Both the position numbers and the translations under genes were made by a program. This document shows, piece after piece, positions 22,001 through 33,500 of a stretch of DNA of 64,000 nucleotides (position 1 is its first letter; every line of letters begins with the position of its first letter). The stretch covers positions 72,066,770 to 72,130,769 of the forward strand of contig OX465595.1 in assembly GCA_950022295.1 (NCBI GenBank). Direction: 5' to 3'. The notes beneath the pieces are model-generated. The model saw only the letters and a list, made by a program, of their open reading frames with translations, made no database searches and was not told the DNA's origin. Source of the stretch: Bromus sterilis (taxonomy: Eukaryota; Streptophyta; Magnoliopsida; Poales; Poaceae).

Positions 22001-22778
22001 GGCTTGCTCCTTTGCTCGAATTGACAGGGGGAATCAACGAAGCCATCTTCGGCAGCGCTTCTGGACACTGATACGTCCAAAACGTATCTATAATTTCTGC
22101 TTGCTCCATGCATGTTTTGTGTGATATTGCTATGATCTAGATACACTTTCATACACTTTTGATCATATTTGGACTAACCTATTAACTCAGTGCACCACAG
22201 TGCTAGTTCCTGTTTTCTGCTGTTTTTCTATTTTAGTTTTCCCCCATATAAAAAGTGCCAGAAAAATTCCGGGAAAAATATAGGAAAAATCAGCGTACAG
22301 GAAGCTTCGCGAAGAGCCCGAGTGGGGCCAGAGGGGAGCCAGGGGTGGCCCAGGCGGCCACCCGGCGCGGCCACCCCCTGGGCCGCGCCAGGGGGCGCCT
22401 AGGGCCCCTGGTCCACCTATGGCTGCCCCCCTTCGCCTATATATAAATCCCCTCACAAAGTTTCAGAATTATTGGAATTTTATTTATTAAATTCCAATTG
22501 CAAATACATTATTTAATTAATTTCCAAGGGCATTTTGGACTTTTTGAGAATTCTTTGAGCATGGAGTGGGACCCACTTCACTTGAAATGTGATCATGCCC
22601 ATTTATGAGACTTTTCAAAAAGTTCAAAGCATTTTTGGAAAAAGATTTTTGTCTGGCCTTTTATTAAAATTATTTTGAGGCTTTTTTTGCTTCCCCATTT
22701 CTTTTTCTTTTGAAAATTTTTCATGATGCAAAAAAATGCTATCTTGGAAAAGCACAAACCTAAATTAGGGTTCTGACA
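19042..22778 (-). repeat. 5' LTR of element A (with a foreign LTR fragment inside)
   Basis: Begins TGTCGG and ends TGACA in plus-strand reading. Shares long blocks with the solo LTR at 30535-34633 and the split LTR of element B, for example the block around 'ATATGGAGAGCCGAGAG' near the left end. Composition changes sharply: AT-rich to about 21480, a hairpin-rich zone (inverted arms ACTGGTC/GACCAGT at 21512-21530; an 18-bp perfect palindrome at 21568-21585), a GC-rich island (about 21610-22060), then AT-rich again. A run of 13 G is at 21797-21809. Part of the island's right side is missing next to the foreign fragment. Confidence 0.88.
22069..22452 (+). repeat. Truncated Athila-like LTR fragment inside the LTR of element A
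   Basis: Starts with TGATACGTCC and follows the LTR of element D (48070 onward) for about 380 bp, then stops just after a strong TATA box (CCTATATATAAATCCCC, about 22434-22450) and returns to the LTR of A. Only the U3 part remains; the rest and about 500 bp of the host LTR were apparently deleted together. Confidence 0.82.
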
Positions 22779-22914
22779 CTCAAGAAGACCTAGAGATCGT
22801 TTGAGGAGGCTCATCATTGGAATATACATGCCAAGTTCTATAGTGTGAAGGTCCCCACATAGCTATATGCATGATGATGATCTCTATGGAGTACAAGGGA
22901 TAGAGGATGAAATA

Positions 22915-24308
22915 CTAGTGTGGATCTCTCAAAAGGAATAGTAGTGTGTAAGCCTCTACGTTCATAGAGGTTTCTTCATCTATGGTTGAGGTGGTAGCAT
23001 CACCATTGGTAGGTCCAGTGGGACTAGGGGTGTGATGGGTGATAACAGTTTGGACATCCTCAACTACTTGGATAGTGGCTATTGTGTGGTAGGTAGGAAG
23101 GCTCTTAATTCTTTCCTCTTCCTCTTTTTCTCTATCCCATCTTTCTTTAAGTTTAGCCATCATCCTAATGTTTTCATTGATTTGTAACTGGATAGCATTA
23201 ATAGGAGTGACCTTACTCTCCTCAAGGGGAGAGGTTCTAATTTTTAGCATCTCCACATCAAGGGCTAAGTTATCTACCTTCAAACAAAGATTATCTAATT
23301 TAGCTAGTTTTTCTACCACATTCTTGTTGAAGGCTTTTTGGGTAGTGATAAAGTCTCTAAGCATTCTCTCTAGTTCAGAGGTGGGGTTCTTGTTGCTTGG
23401 GTAGGTGTTGTTGTTCCCATAAGTGGATGGAAATGGTCTAGGGTTACTAGCAAATTGCCCCTATAAGCATTATTGTTGAAGTTGTTTCTAGAGATAAAGT
23501 TCACATCTACTTGATCTTGAGCAATCAAAGAATTTAAAGGAACATCCCGAGGATCAATAGGAGATTGCTTGGTAAGTAGAGACATAATCAAGTCAACTTT
23601 TCCATTTAAAGAGGAGATCTCCTCGACAGAATTTACCTTCTTACCAGTTGGAGATCTTTCGGTGTGCCACTGAGAGTAGTTCAGCATCATCTCATCAAGT
23701 AGCTTTGTGCCAGCACCAAGTGTGGTTGACATAAAAGTTCCTCCCGCGGCCGAATCTAACAAGTTCCGCGAGGTAAAGTTCAAGCCTGCATAAAAAGTCT
23801 GGAGAACCATCCAAGTAGTCAGTCCATGTGTGGGGCAGTTCTTGACAAGCGTCTTCATACGTTCCCAAGCTTGGGCAACGTGTTCATTATCCAATTGCTT
23901 GAAATTCATAATGTTACTCCTCAATTGAATAATTTTAGCAGGGGGATAGTACTTCCCGATAAAAGCATCCTTGCACTTATCCCAAGAATCTATGCTATTC
24001 TTAGGCAAGGATTGAAACCAGATTTTAGCTTCATCCCTTAAAGAGAAAGGAAAAAGCTTAAGCTTAACAATTTTGCCATCTACTTCTTTGTACTTTTGCA
24101 TATCACAGAGCTCAATAAAATTATTTAAATGCAAAGCAACATCATCTCTAGCACCAGAGAATTGATCTTTCATAACAAGGTTTAGCAAAGCAGGTTTAAT
24201 CTCATAAGAAGGTGCTGAAGTAGCAGGTGTAGCAATAGGAGTGCAGATAAAGTCACTGTTGTTGTGACTAGTGAAGTCACACAACTTGGTGTTTTCATTG
24301 GAACCCAT
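22915..24308 (-). pseudogene. Element E gag (Athila-like)
   Basis: ATG at 24308 (MGSNENTKLCDF). The retrotransposon gag domain is clear (FPFSLRDEAKIWFQSLP, then DKCKDAFIGKYYP and a region with CPTHGL), characteristic of Athila-type elements. About 480 residues if a single frameshift near 23455-23462 is ignored; downstream of it the other frame (22915-23364) continues with a Leu/Lys-rich coiled coil and an acidic Thr-rich tail. No Cys-rich knuckle seen. It may be packaged or act in trans with an autonomous relative: inference only. Confidence 0.83.
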
Positions 24309-24434
24309 AGTAGCAGTAGGTATTTTTGGTATTTTTGATAAGGGACACAAAAGTAAAAACTGAAAGGTAAACTAACAATACTAAAAAGCAAAGATAAAAG
24401 ATAGTGTGCAACTCCCCTATCTTGTAGACTGAAT

Positions 24435-24452
24435 TCGCCGGCAACGGCGCCA
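24435..24452 (-). other. Primer binding site of element E (tRNA-Asp type)
   Basis: Minus strand TGGCGCCGTTGCCGG then one mismatch to the complement of plant tRNA-Asp(GUC) 3' end, 10 bp from the LTR border. Confidence 0.88.
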
Positions 24453-24462
24453 GAAATTGGCT

Positions 24463-26114
24463 TGATACGGTGAGGATAGTTCTCTCACTCCTCGTTGGTT
24501 AACCCAAGTGGAAGGTGAGATGTAGCGTAGCAGCAAATTTCCCTTAGCGAAGATGCTAAGGTTGAGTATCGAACCAGTAGGACTCGCAGAGATACAAGAA
24601 GGTGGTAAAGTGAACAATGGCGCCGTTCACAACCGAGGGTTGCTAACTTCACCTGGACCTGCACACAGATACAAATAACTTTGCTCCCAACGAGTACAGA
24701 GGAGTTGTCAATTCCTTCGGCCTTGTTGTTTACAAAGGATTAACACAAAAGATAATGATAGTGATAGCAACTGAAAAGTAAACTAAGGATGTAAACAGTG
24801 ATATGAAGATGGACCGGGGTCCCGTGATTTTCACTAGTGATGTCTCTATCCCAAAAGACGATAAAAGTGCTAGCGAGGTAAACAAATCACAGTTGGGCAA
24901 TTGACAGGATTATGAAGGCACCGCAATGCTAACTATGCTGCAAAGAAAGGAAGGGCTCAAAATCAATGGGCAGTACGCCAAGGTAAGTAGATCGAAATCC
25001 ATCTGCATCTACTACGAATCATCCACCTTGAGATACCTATCCAGAACATCTCGCTGGTATTAAGTTGAGAATCCCACCCAAAGTGTAAATCCAAAGCAAC
25101 AGACAACTGCATTAAAAGAACTTTGCGTAAAGTAAAAAATCCTTGCATCCGCAGATACAAGCACCGTTGTTTTATCCCTGGTGGCAACAACACATCCCCT
25201 AGTCTCACGATTCTGTCACTAGACATCAAGGGGCTGAACCCACAATCAAGCATAACGCTCCCTCTTGGAGTTGCAACAAATCACTTGGCCAAAGTAAAAT
25301 ACGGCAACGGAGAACATGCAAGAATTTACTCAAGAACAAAATATAAAAGAGAAGAACCAAATATATTACTCATCACAATCTGAGCATAGTCTCATAATCC
25401 ATTAGATCCCAAAAAACTCAGCATAGCAACGACAGAAAATTACAAAGGTGCCTCGATCATGTGAGGCAGCTCACGAGGTCTCGAAAGTGGAGGCACAAAG
25501 AGGGGAGAGATAGATCACATAGCTACTGGTCACGGACCCATGGTCCAAGGGAAACTACTCACGGTACATACGGGAGGCGTCCATGGCTATGGATGGTCTC
25601 CCGGAGGGGGTAGCTTCTCCCGGCAGGGTGCCGGAGCAGCTTCTCCAGGCAGCCCCGGTCTTGAAACGGCGGCGGCGGAGGTACAGAGGCGAGATCGCGG
25701 AAAAGAGATTGATATTAGGGGTTTCCACCCCGAGGGCTAAATATAGGCGGAGGGAAGTGTCGAGGGGACCCACCAGGTAGCCAGGAGGACTCCTGGCGCG
25801 GCCTAGGGTGGGGCCGCGCCAGGGACCCTCCTGGTCTCCTGGTGGTGGCCCCCTCCGCTGCCTTGGTTTTTCCGGAAGCTTCCGGGTCGCTGATTTTTTA
25901 TCTGATTTTTCCGGATTTTTTGGAGCACTTTTAATGGCCGGAAAACCTGAAATACAAAAATAGCAGAAAACAACAACTGGAAGCTGGGTGCACTGGGTTA
26001 ATAGATTAGTCCAAATATGCTCAAAAGTGTATGAAAGTTCAAGCAAAACATGGAAAAGTCACACAAAACATGTATGGAGCAAGCAGAAATTATAGATACG
26101 TTTGGGACGTATCA
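24463..26114 (-). repeat. 5' LTR of element E
   Basis: 1652 bp, TGATACGG...ACGTATCA in plus reading, so the LTR has 7-bp inverted ends TGATACG/CGTATCA. The same family as the LTRs of D and F (about 1.6 kb each). Minus-strand TATA-like CCTATATTTAG at about 25736-25747, shortly after a GC-rich stretch. The next 5 bp (ATCAC) would be one copy of its target duplication; the partner is outside the window. Confidence 0.9.
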
Positions 26115-26778
26115 ATCACGTGGCCTAAGTAGGTCACTTATGGTAACCAAAATTCGCACTTAGAGAACTTGGCATAAAGGCGATGCTCTCAAAGTTTCAT
26201 CAATACCAACCTAAGATGTTCTGCGTGCTCTTCTTTGTTCTTCGAGTATATAAGGATGTCATCGAGGTAAACTACGACGAACTTGTACAAATACTCCATG
26301 AAGATCGAGTTCATCATGCGTGAAAAAGTAGCAGGGGCATTGGTTAAACCGAAGGACATGACGGTGAAATCGTAAAGACCATAACGAGTTGTGAAAGCCG
26401 TTTTTGGAATGTCCTCGTTTCGGATTTTGATTTGATGATAGAATAATCTCAAATCCATCTTGGAGAAGACAGAGGATCCAGCAAGTTTATCATAAAGATC
26501 ATTGATCCTAGGAAGTGGGTACTTGTTCTTTATCGTCGCTAAATTTAGCGGGCGATAGTCTACGCACATCCTTTCTGTTCCATCTTTCTTCGTTACGAAC
26601 AGAATGGGGCAAGCCCATGGCGATGAGCTAGGGCGGATGAAGCCTTTTTCCAACAAAGCTTCGAGTTGAATTTTTAGCTCAGCTAACTCATGTGGGACCA
26701 TTCTATATGGGCGTCTGGAGATTGGGGTTGTTCCTGGGATAAGATCCACTATGAATTCTACACATCTGTCGGGTGGCT
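26115..26778 (-). pseudogene. Element B: reverse transcriptase fragment
   Basis: Closely follows the RT of element A: ISRRPYRM, MCVDYRPLN, the YLDD active site and YSKNKEEHAEHL. Stops: a TGA at 26189 (CGA expected) and a TAA a little further on, before the LGHVI motif where element E is inserted. On the right the RT breaks off at about 26778 in the middle of the domain's upstream part: gag, protease and the start of RT are deleted. Confidence 0.86.
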
Positions 26779-27427
26779 AGATTTAAGGTGTTGGGTTACT
26801 GGATAGTTTTCTAGAGGATGACCATGACTTTCTAGGGGCTACAACAGATATGTCAGAGTAGCAAAGTACCCCAACGCGATGGTTAGTGTGGTTATTCTGG
26901 CTAGAATACATCTAAACTGGGAGGAAGAACTGCAAATGCATCAATATAGGTTTCTAGAAGAAAACCTAGAACAAACACTATGGAACTGTCGGGCATACCA
27001 CCTAGAAGTTCTTCGAAAAGGACAACCGAAATGGAGAGAAGGATTTTGCAAACGCATCAGATTATGAAGAAACCTGGAATGACTCGGACAGCATAACGAC
27101 TGTAATTGCAAGAGAAGTGGAAATCCTCACAACATTTCAACAACACTTACATAAGAAGTTCAAAACATGAAGCACAACGACTCTAGACAATCGAACACAA
27201 CTTTCCTACGGCTACAAGGAAGCAAACAAAGAGATGTTCTAGTAAGACATAGATGAGCCTAGTCCTATCTTCCCGTAGAAAAGATGAGGGTGACTCAGAA
27301 CTCAGATTGATGAGGGTAAGGAGAAAAAATGAGTCTTACATTGTTCCCTTATACCCAAGTAACTATATAACTATAGAATGCTAGACTCGACTTCGACCAA
27401 GGGTTTGATAATCCTATAGACAGTCCT
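26779..27427 (-). other. Deletion junction and leader of element B
   Basis: From 26779 to about 27085 I recognise nothing; the 62-codon plus-strand frame at 26879-27067 has no family resemblance. From about 27085 it parallels the leader of element A. The gag, protease and RT N-terminus expected here are absent. Confidence 0.55.
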
Positions 27428-27439
27428 GCTCTGATACCA
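27428..27439 (-). other. Primer binding site of element B (initiator tRNA-Met)
   Basis: Minus strand TGGTATCAGAGC, identical to that of element A, four bases from the LTR border at 27444. Confidence 0.92.
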
Positions 27440-27443
27440 AGTC

Positions 27444-28705
27444 TGTCGGGAGCTGGGGTTTGCGTATGTAATTCCAGTCACAACTCAATCATATGGAGAG
27501 CCGAGAGCCTTACCCACTTGTCTAAGCAGACAAGGCCAAGCACAAAACACTCTCGGAAAGCATCATACGTGAGGGGCATCCCATCCAGGATAGATGGTCA
27601 ACTGAGATGGGTCCTCATCGCCCGCTCACAATTCTAAATGATTATGGGTGGTGAAATCCCATACTCATAGACAAGTCGCCTCAACCATATTATCGATTGA
27701 ATTATAACACTTACATAAACAGACTCCAGCCCGATCACCTAGTCGGGATCTCGGACGGGCTCAATCATACAACAAAGTGTGCCACGTGACAGAGTCACGA
27801 GCAATCCCATCGCGATGCCCCAAGCTGCGCACATCTAAGGGCTACTTGGTGTATAAAAGACCGCCAGCAAGAACACAACTAAGCTATCGAACCCCACACT
27901 AAGACATGCATGTTATAATCATACACGCAACATACATGTCCAGTGTAAACAAGAGGTACACATTGCATGAACTCTACAAAGTATATCTTTATTGAATTAT
28001 ACATAGAGTACACAAAGAGATCACGAGTCTGTGATCCAACATTACATCAAACAATGGAAGAAAATTAGGTCTGAGTACAGACAAGATTAACAAATGGCTT
28101 AGGGAAGCCTTGTTCAACATACATGGCCTTCCACGAGGGACCAGACTGCTGTCTGGAACTATACTATCTTAGTCAACGTCGAGCTTCATGAAGGTGTCTC
28201 CATCGGGGTCTGGGTTCTCATCTAAAACATAGAATAAGAAAACGTGAGTACAAAGTCGTACTCAGCAAGACTTACATCAGAACTAAACTACTCCTGCTCA
28301 AGTTTCAAGGTAAAGGGAGGTGGGGTTTCAACATGCAGAAGTGTCAGCTTTGACTTGGCTAGTCCTGTACTACGAGTACCAGACTTGAGGTAAGAAGTGT
28401 ACACGAGTCCACTACCAAGTCTCCAACTAATACACCACTATGGATACTTCCTCAACTTCCCCACGAGAAAGTACGCCATAGCACTCACACTTATCTTGCG
28501 AGTTTTAGAGTATCCATTCAAGTTGTCTAATAATCAGGTACAGGTTCCAAGTAGTCCATGACCGCGGACAGGACTATTCGAATAGTTTTGTTAACCCTGC
28601 AGGGGTGCAAACTACACACACATGACCATCAGTTACCACCAGGTCTCGTCACCATTTAAGGGGTGCCGGCGAGGATGTTCACCACGACACTTCGCTCACA
28701 ACCGG
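27444..28705 (-). repeat. 5' LTR of element B, first part
   Basis: Follows the first ~1280 bp of the LTR of A closely (TGTCGGGAGCTGGGG start, then the same blocks), up to the block around GCCGGCGAGGATGTTC, where element C begins. Confidence 0.9.
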
Positions 28706-29148
28706 TGACGGGGATGTACCCCGACAAATCCCATGGTCAGGGACCCTGGGTTAGTCATGAGAGGCATAGGTTGGACGATAGCTCGTTGGCTAACGGGGAT
28801 GTTCCTGCTCGATGTTATTGATTGGAGATGGCGATTACAGGGAAGCCAAGGCTAGTGCGCACAAGGCTAGGGTTACAAATTGTGTATTGGATGATCTCGA
28901 CGTCTCCCCTCCTAGCCTTTGTATACTAGGCTAGGTCTCGGGGAGTCCGTCTGGGATTACAGATGAGGTTTCCTAATCCTGATCTTGTTCCGTACGACAA
29001 GTTTGCACCTTCCTTATGAGTCGCGGACTCCTACGTCGGTGCCACTAGTGGGCCAAGGCTGGGCCCAGGCGGCATCTTTGTGGGCCTCCTGTCTTCGGGT
29101 ACACCGGGTAGGCTCATCCATAGGAGTCGTGGGGTCACCCCCTCGTCA
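28706..29148 (-). repeat. 3' LTR of element C
   Basis: 443 bp, TGACGGGG...CCCTCGTCA in plus reading (inverted ends TGACG/CGTCA). Followed at 29149 by GTAGCCCCCGAG, that is CTCGGGGGCTAC on the minus strand, the purine tract usual next to Tat 3' LTRs. No second copy is found in the window, consistent with deletion of the other end. Confidence 0.78.
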
Positions 29149-30440
29149 GTAGCCCCCGAGTGCCTGGGGGACTCGAAGAGGCGTGTAGGGACTCGAAGAG
29201 GCACGCAGGGACTCGAGTCCATTCTTGCGTCGTTTTTGATGTATGCACGGTTCAACCGCGGGTCGCTGGCAGTCTGGGGCCATGACAAAACCTGTTTCGA
29301 GGGATGCTAAGCTGAAAGGGCCCAAGGAGTCGACTGGTCGAGCCTTGGTGAATTGCACTAGTGGCAAAAACCGCAGTAGACCAATCAAACCCATGTCCCT
29401 CGACATGAGTTTGGAACACTGGTGTCGAGCAAAAGTCATGCCGCTGCAGGTCGTACAGTGATCAATTGCCGCCAGTAAAGTTCGTAGCCTAGGCACGTCC
29501 GCCCGCCTTTTTCTATCATGCAAGCGCATGGAGAAGGTTGGGAGTGAAATCGCTCTGCGGCAAGTCCCATCCCGGTCGATCCGCGCAGCGGGGTCTTACC
29601 TACACGCTAAGCTTGTGTGGCATCTGGGCACAGTGTATCGTGTTCCAGGAATATTTATTTTTATTGAGGCACAGAGCCTAGTAGACAATGCACCCACTTG
29701 GAATAAATAATCAAGTGAGTTGTTTTTAGTAGTCACTCGCGGAGCTTTGCCGGGTGCTCGGGCGAGGAGTAACGTAGAGGGGTACTTGCTCGGAAGGTCG
29801 TCGAGTGCTCGGATTCTCAGAGTTTTGCGAGTAATCACTCAAGTATTGCTTTTGCTCTCGGGGTGAGGGAGCACCCGATACTCTGGGATCGCTCGATCTA
29901 GCGAGTGCAGGTCTGCTTATCTTCTGTCGTGGTGAGAGAGCACCCAAAACTCTTCGTGTGTGCGAGTAATCACTTGAGCACGTCTTTTCTTTTAGGTGAG
30001 GGAGCACCCGAAACTCTAATGGGTGCGAGTAATCACTCGAGCACATATTTACTCTTTAGGTGAGGGAGCACCCGGAAATATATTTGAAAAATTTATTTGA
30101 GTTAGTAAAGACGGTGCTTGCAGGCTATATTTTTTTGCGCTGCCATTTTAATTTACCTCTTCTTGGTAAGGATAATGATCTCTTTGCTGGAGGACCGTCA
30201 AAGATGCTCTGTCTGCGAACCGTCATGTCTTCATGACCGGTCATAATGATGGCTGTTGATGGCGTGCTGCAGCCGCCTATTGAGGTATAGATGCGCTTAT
30301 TGAAAACGCGCGAGATTTGACGCGTCCAGCGCACAGTGCCGCCCGTGTGAAGGCATCTTTGTCTCGGAATTCGAATCGCCCAGCATGCTTGGTCTTTGAA
30401 TTTATTGCTGCCGTCGCCTGGTCTTCTGCGTGCCCTTGGG
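29149..30440. other. 3' untranslated region of element C
   Basis: Non-coding sequence between the 3' LTR and the antisense promoter. Includes a degenerate tandem array (29862-30085, listed separately). Short plus-strand direct repeats of GGGACTCGAAGAGGC around 29167-29215. Nothing else recognised. Confidence 0.6.
29862..30085. repeat. Degenerate ~66-bp tandem array in element C
   Basis: GTGAGGGAGCACCCG-type words recur at about 29862, 29930, 29996 and 30060 (spacing about 64-68 bp), with GTGCGAGTAATCACTCGAGCAC between; the inner CGAGT-AATC-ACTCG is a small hairpin. Copies are visibly diverged. Confidence 0.75.
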
Positions 30441-30447
30441 GTTCTGC

Positions 30448-30455
30448 TATAAATA
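30448..30455 (+). promoter_or_regulatory. TATA box of the antisense gene of element C
   Basis: TATAAATA, a consensus plant TATA box, 76 bp before the ATG at 30524 and followed by a pyrimidine-rich leader (30480-30520). The arrangement parallels the antisense gene of element N. Confidence 0.7.
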
Positions 30456-30529
30456 AGCCCTTTTTCTTCATATGGCAGTAGGGTTCGTCTTCTACCTCTC
30501 TAGCTCCTCTTCTTCATCTTCTCATGGGA

Positions 30530-30534
30530 CCAAA
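30530..30534. repeat. Target site duplication of the solo LTR, left copy (CCAAA)
   Basis: CCAAA directly before TGTCGG at 30535; the same five bases follow the LTR at 34634-34638. Confidence 0.93.
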
Positions 30535-33500
30535 TGTCGGGACCCGGGGTTAGTGTATGCAAGTACAGCTAAGACATAGTCATATGGAGAGCCGAGAACT
30601 GTACCCACTTGTCTAAGCAGACAAGGCCAAGCACAGAACGTTCTCGGAAAGCATCGTACGTGAGGGGCATCCCATCCAGGCCGGATGATCAACTGAGATG
30701 GGTCCTCATCGTCCGCACACAAGTCTAATGGTATGGGTGGTGAACTCCCATATTCAAAGACAAGTCGCCTCAACCATACTATCGACTATCTCAAAACTCT
30801 TACATAGACTTACTCCAGCCCGATCACTTAGTCGGGGTCTAGGGCGGGCTCGATCATACCACAAAGTGTGCACGAGACGGAGTCTCGAACAATCGCATCG
30901 CGATGCCCCAAGCTGCGCACATCTAAGGGCCACTTGGTGTATGAAAGACCGCCAGCCAGAACACAACTAAGGTCTCGAAAACCCATACAAAGACATGCAT
31001 GTTATAAACATACACACAACACACATGCCTTGTATGAACAGCAGGTACCATTGCAATTCTCTACAAAGTGTACAATTTTATTGATAACTCTTACAGAGTG
31101 CAAACAGAGATCACAAACATGTGATCCAACATTACAACACAAACGGAAGCAAATTATGTCTGAGTACAGACAAGTTTAACAAATGGCTTAAGAAGCCTTA
31201 TTTAAACACAAGCCCCCCACGAGGGAACCAGTCGTCTGACTGGGACTAGACTAGTTGGTCTTCAGTCGTCCAGCTCGATGAAGAAGCCACCTTCGGGGTC
31301 AGTGGCATCATCTAAAACATAGATTAAGCAAACGTGAGTACAAAGTCGTACTCAGCAAGACTTACATAGGAGCTATACTACTCATGCACATGTATCAAGG
31401 TAAAGGGAGGTGGGGTTCACTTGCAGAAGTGCCAGCTTTGACTTGGCTAATCCTGAACTACGAGTACCAGACTTTGAGGTAAGAAGCGTACACGAGTCCA
31501 CTACTTTCTCCAACCAATACACCACTATGGTGCCTTCCTCGACTTCCCCACGAGGAAGCACGCCATAGCACTCACACTTATCTTGGTGTGTTTTAGAAGT
31601 ATCCGGTTCCACTTATCTAATAATCAAGCTAAGCTTTCCAAGCAGTCCATAACCGCGGACGCGGCTATTCGAATAGTTTTGTTAACCTTGCAAGGGTGTA
31701 CCGCTACACACACATGATCATCATTTACCGCCTTTGATCTCGACACCATTCAAGGGGTGCCAGCGAGGATGCTCACCACAACTGTTACCTCATACCCGAT
31801 CTAGTCCGAGAAAGCCGCCTACTTGGGTTGGTTACCACAATCGTGAACCCGGCCGGTTTACCGAAGTGGACCCAAGTGATGTGTGCGTGGTGCATAAGCC
31901 GGTCTCGGATGAGCCGTTCTCTCACTTAGAAACCAGGCCACAGACCTACCAGAACTCCGAACTATTGCGACATCTGGACATCGAAAGGGATGAGTTAGTA
32001 AGCTGAGAGGGGTCGGTGAGCCCAATGTGTGGTTGTACTCTTCATCTTGGATCACCACACAAGAACTCGTACTAGGGCGGTGTTCAACGAGACAACCCAC
32101 CGTGTACTCCTACACAGCCTCTCATCGTTCACCTTGTATTAGGGTCGATTCACCAACACTTTTCTACCATCATCAACATGATCATTCCCATCCCGACTCA
32201 CATCACAGTAACAACATGTATCATACTAAGCATGCAATAAGCGATAACATTTGTAGGGGCCACATGATATCAAACAACTCCTACATTTGCTAGGATTGTG
32301 GTTTGCTTACTACTGTGGGAAAATGATAGGTCATGCAAAGGAATGGGTTCATCTATGCGGTAGAAACGAATCATGGTGATCATCCTAAGTAATGCATAAG
32401 CGAGACATGAGAGGGAAGTGGGATTTTATCGACATGATCAATGGGGGTTTGCTTGCCTTGTTGACGAGGTTCGGGTTCTGGGTCTTCAACGAAGGGGGCA
32501 GCCTCCTGCTCCGGTTCCACCTCTACTCGACAAACAACAAGCAAAATAGCCAAGTAAATACAATGCACAAACACATGATGGAAGTTTGAATCTTGATGTA
32601 CATGCTTTGATGTGTGAAGCAATTCCCTTTAAATGGAGTATATTGCAAATTGAATTGCAAATTCAAACTCCACATTTGAATTCAAATTAACCAAGTTGTA
32701 TGTGACATTGTTTGATCATTTTGAATCATCTTCAAATGTATAAGATATGCCTCTGATGTGTGGTTGAAAGGTAGCATAATTCCATGGTTCAAGTTGCAAA
32801 ATCATTTGACTTGAATTTGAATTAAATTCAAATAAACCAAATGACATATGCTACTGGTCCCAATTTAAATTCAACTCAAACATAGTTGAAAGTTGCATAT
32901 TTGGAAAGATAATTTTCTCCTGATCATTTTTCATATATTATTTGTCCAATTTGGAGTTATTATGAATTTTCTATGAATTTCCAAAGTTTGGGGTATTTTC
33001 TGGAATTTCTGGAATTTCTTTAATTCAAATAATCTCTGGAAATTCATTTAAATTGATTTATTGCGTCAGTGCTGGCGTCAGGGGGGGGGCTGACAAGGGG
33101 GTCCCACCTGTCAGTGCTGGGTTTAATTAACCCGTGGGTTAAATTAATCCAGTGGCTTAATTAAGCCACTGGGCCCACTGGTCAGTGACCCAGGGGTGGG
33201 TTAGGAGGGTGATTAACGGGGGGGGGGGGGGGGTCTGGCTAACTCGCCGGCGGCTAAACGCCGGCGACTGGACCGCGGCGGCGCTGCACGGGGAGGGTGC
33301 TCCCGGCCACCATTTGGCACGGGGAGAGCACGGGACGGCTCCTCGAGCTCGTCTGCGTCTCGTGGTGAACTCGGGGGACCTTGGGGGGCACCGGAGCTGC
33401 GCCGGCGACGACCTTTGGCGGCGGCCGTGGCTTGGTCTAGAAGCAGTAGACGATTTTGTGCATCAAAACGGACGGGAAGTAGCGCGTTGAGATGCTGGGG

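Larger units (their letters stand above)
1..22778 (-). mobile_element. Element A: Tekay/Del-like Ty3/gypsy retrotransposon, 5' part, interrupted by element N
   Basis: On the minus strand, from right to left: 5' LTR (19042-22778), a PBS matching initiator tRNA-Met, a leader, gag (18594 down to 18054, resuming at 3490), protease, RT, RNase H and integrase running off the left edge. The RT-RNase H-integrase order and motifs (YLDD; the H-H-C-C and D-D-E integrase) make it Ty3/gypsy; the RNase H and integrase wording looks like the Tekay/Del chromovirus branch. The 3' LTR and any chromodomain lie outside the window. Its LTR ends in its natural TGACA at 22778 and abuts the interior of element E, so A inserted into E. 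Many stops and frameshifts: not autonomous. Confidence 0.88.
22779..26114 (-). mobile_element. Element E: gag-only Athila-like element, left part cut by element A
   Basis: Minus strand: 5' LTR (24463-26114), tRNA-Asp type PBS, gag, then directly a 3' untranslated region similar to that of D and F (the block 22785-22900 matches about 52140-52260 of F). No protease, RT or integrase lies between. At 22778 it meets the natural end of A's LTR, so A inserted into E and the rest of E is left of A, outside the window. On the right, 26115 onward is the RT gene of element B, so E inserted into B. Confidence 0.85.

Noticed and set aside
21654..22109. Long minus-strand frame in the GC island of A's LTR (and similar frames at 33213-33536, 33743-34207, 43313-43728)
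   Set aside because: Low-complexity Arg/Pro/Ser-rich products in all frames of GC-rich DNA; the frames do not correspond between the three LTR copies.
26879..27067. Plus-strand frame of 62 codons in element B's deleted region
   Set aside because: Short, no recognisable motif, no promoter or conserved counterpart.
27444..28705. Treating this and 41781-44100 as LTRs of two separate elements
   Set aside because: They cover consecutive, non-overlapping parts of the same LTR, with element C exactly between; one split LTR is simpler.
33218..33233. Run of 16 G as a functional quadruplex
   Set aside because: A homopolymer in a repeat is as likely slippage or a sequencing artefact; the other LTR copies have shorter runs at slightly different places.
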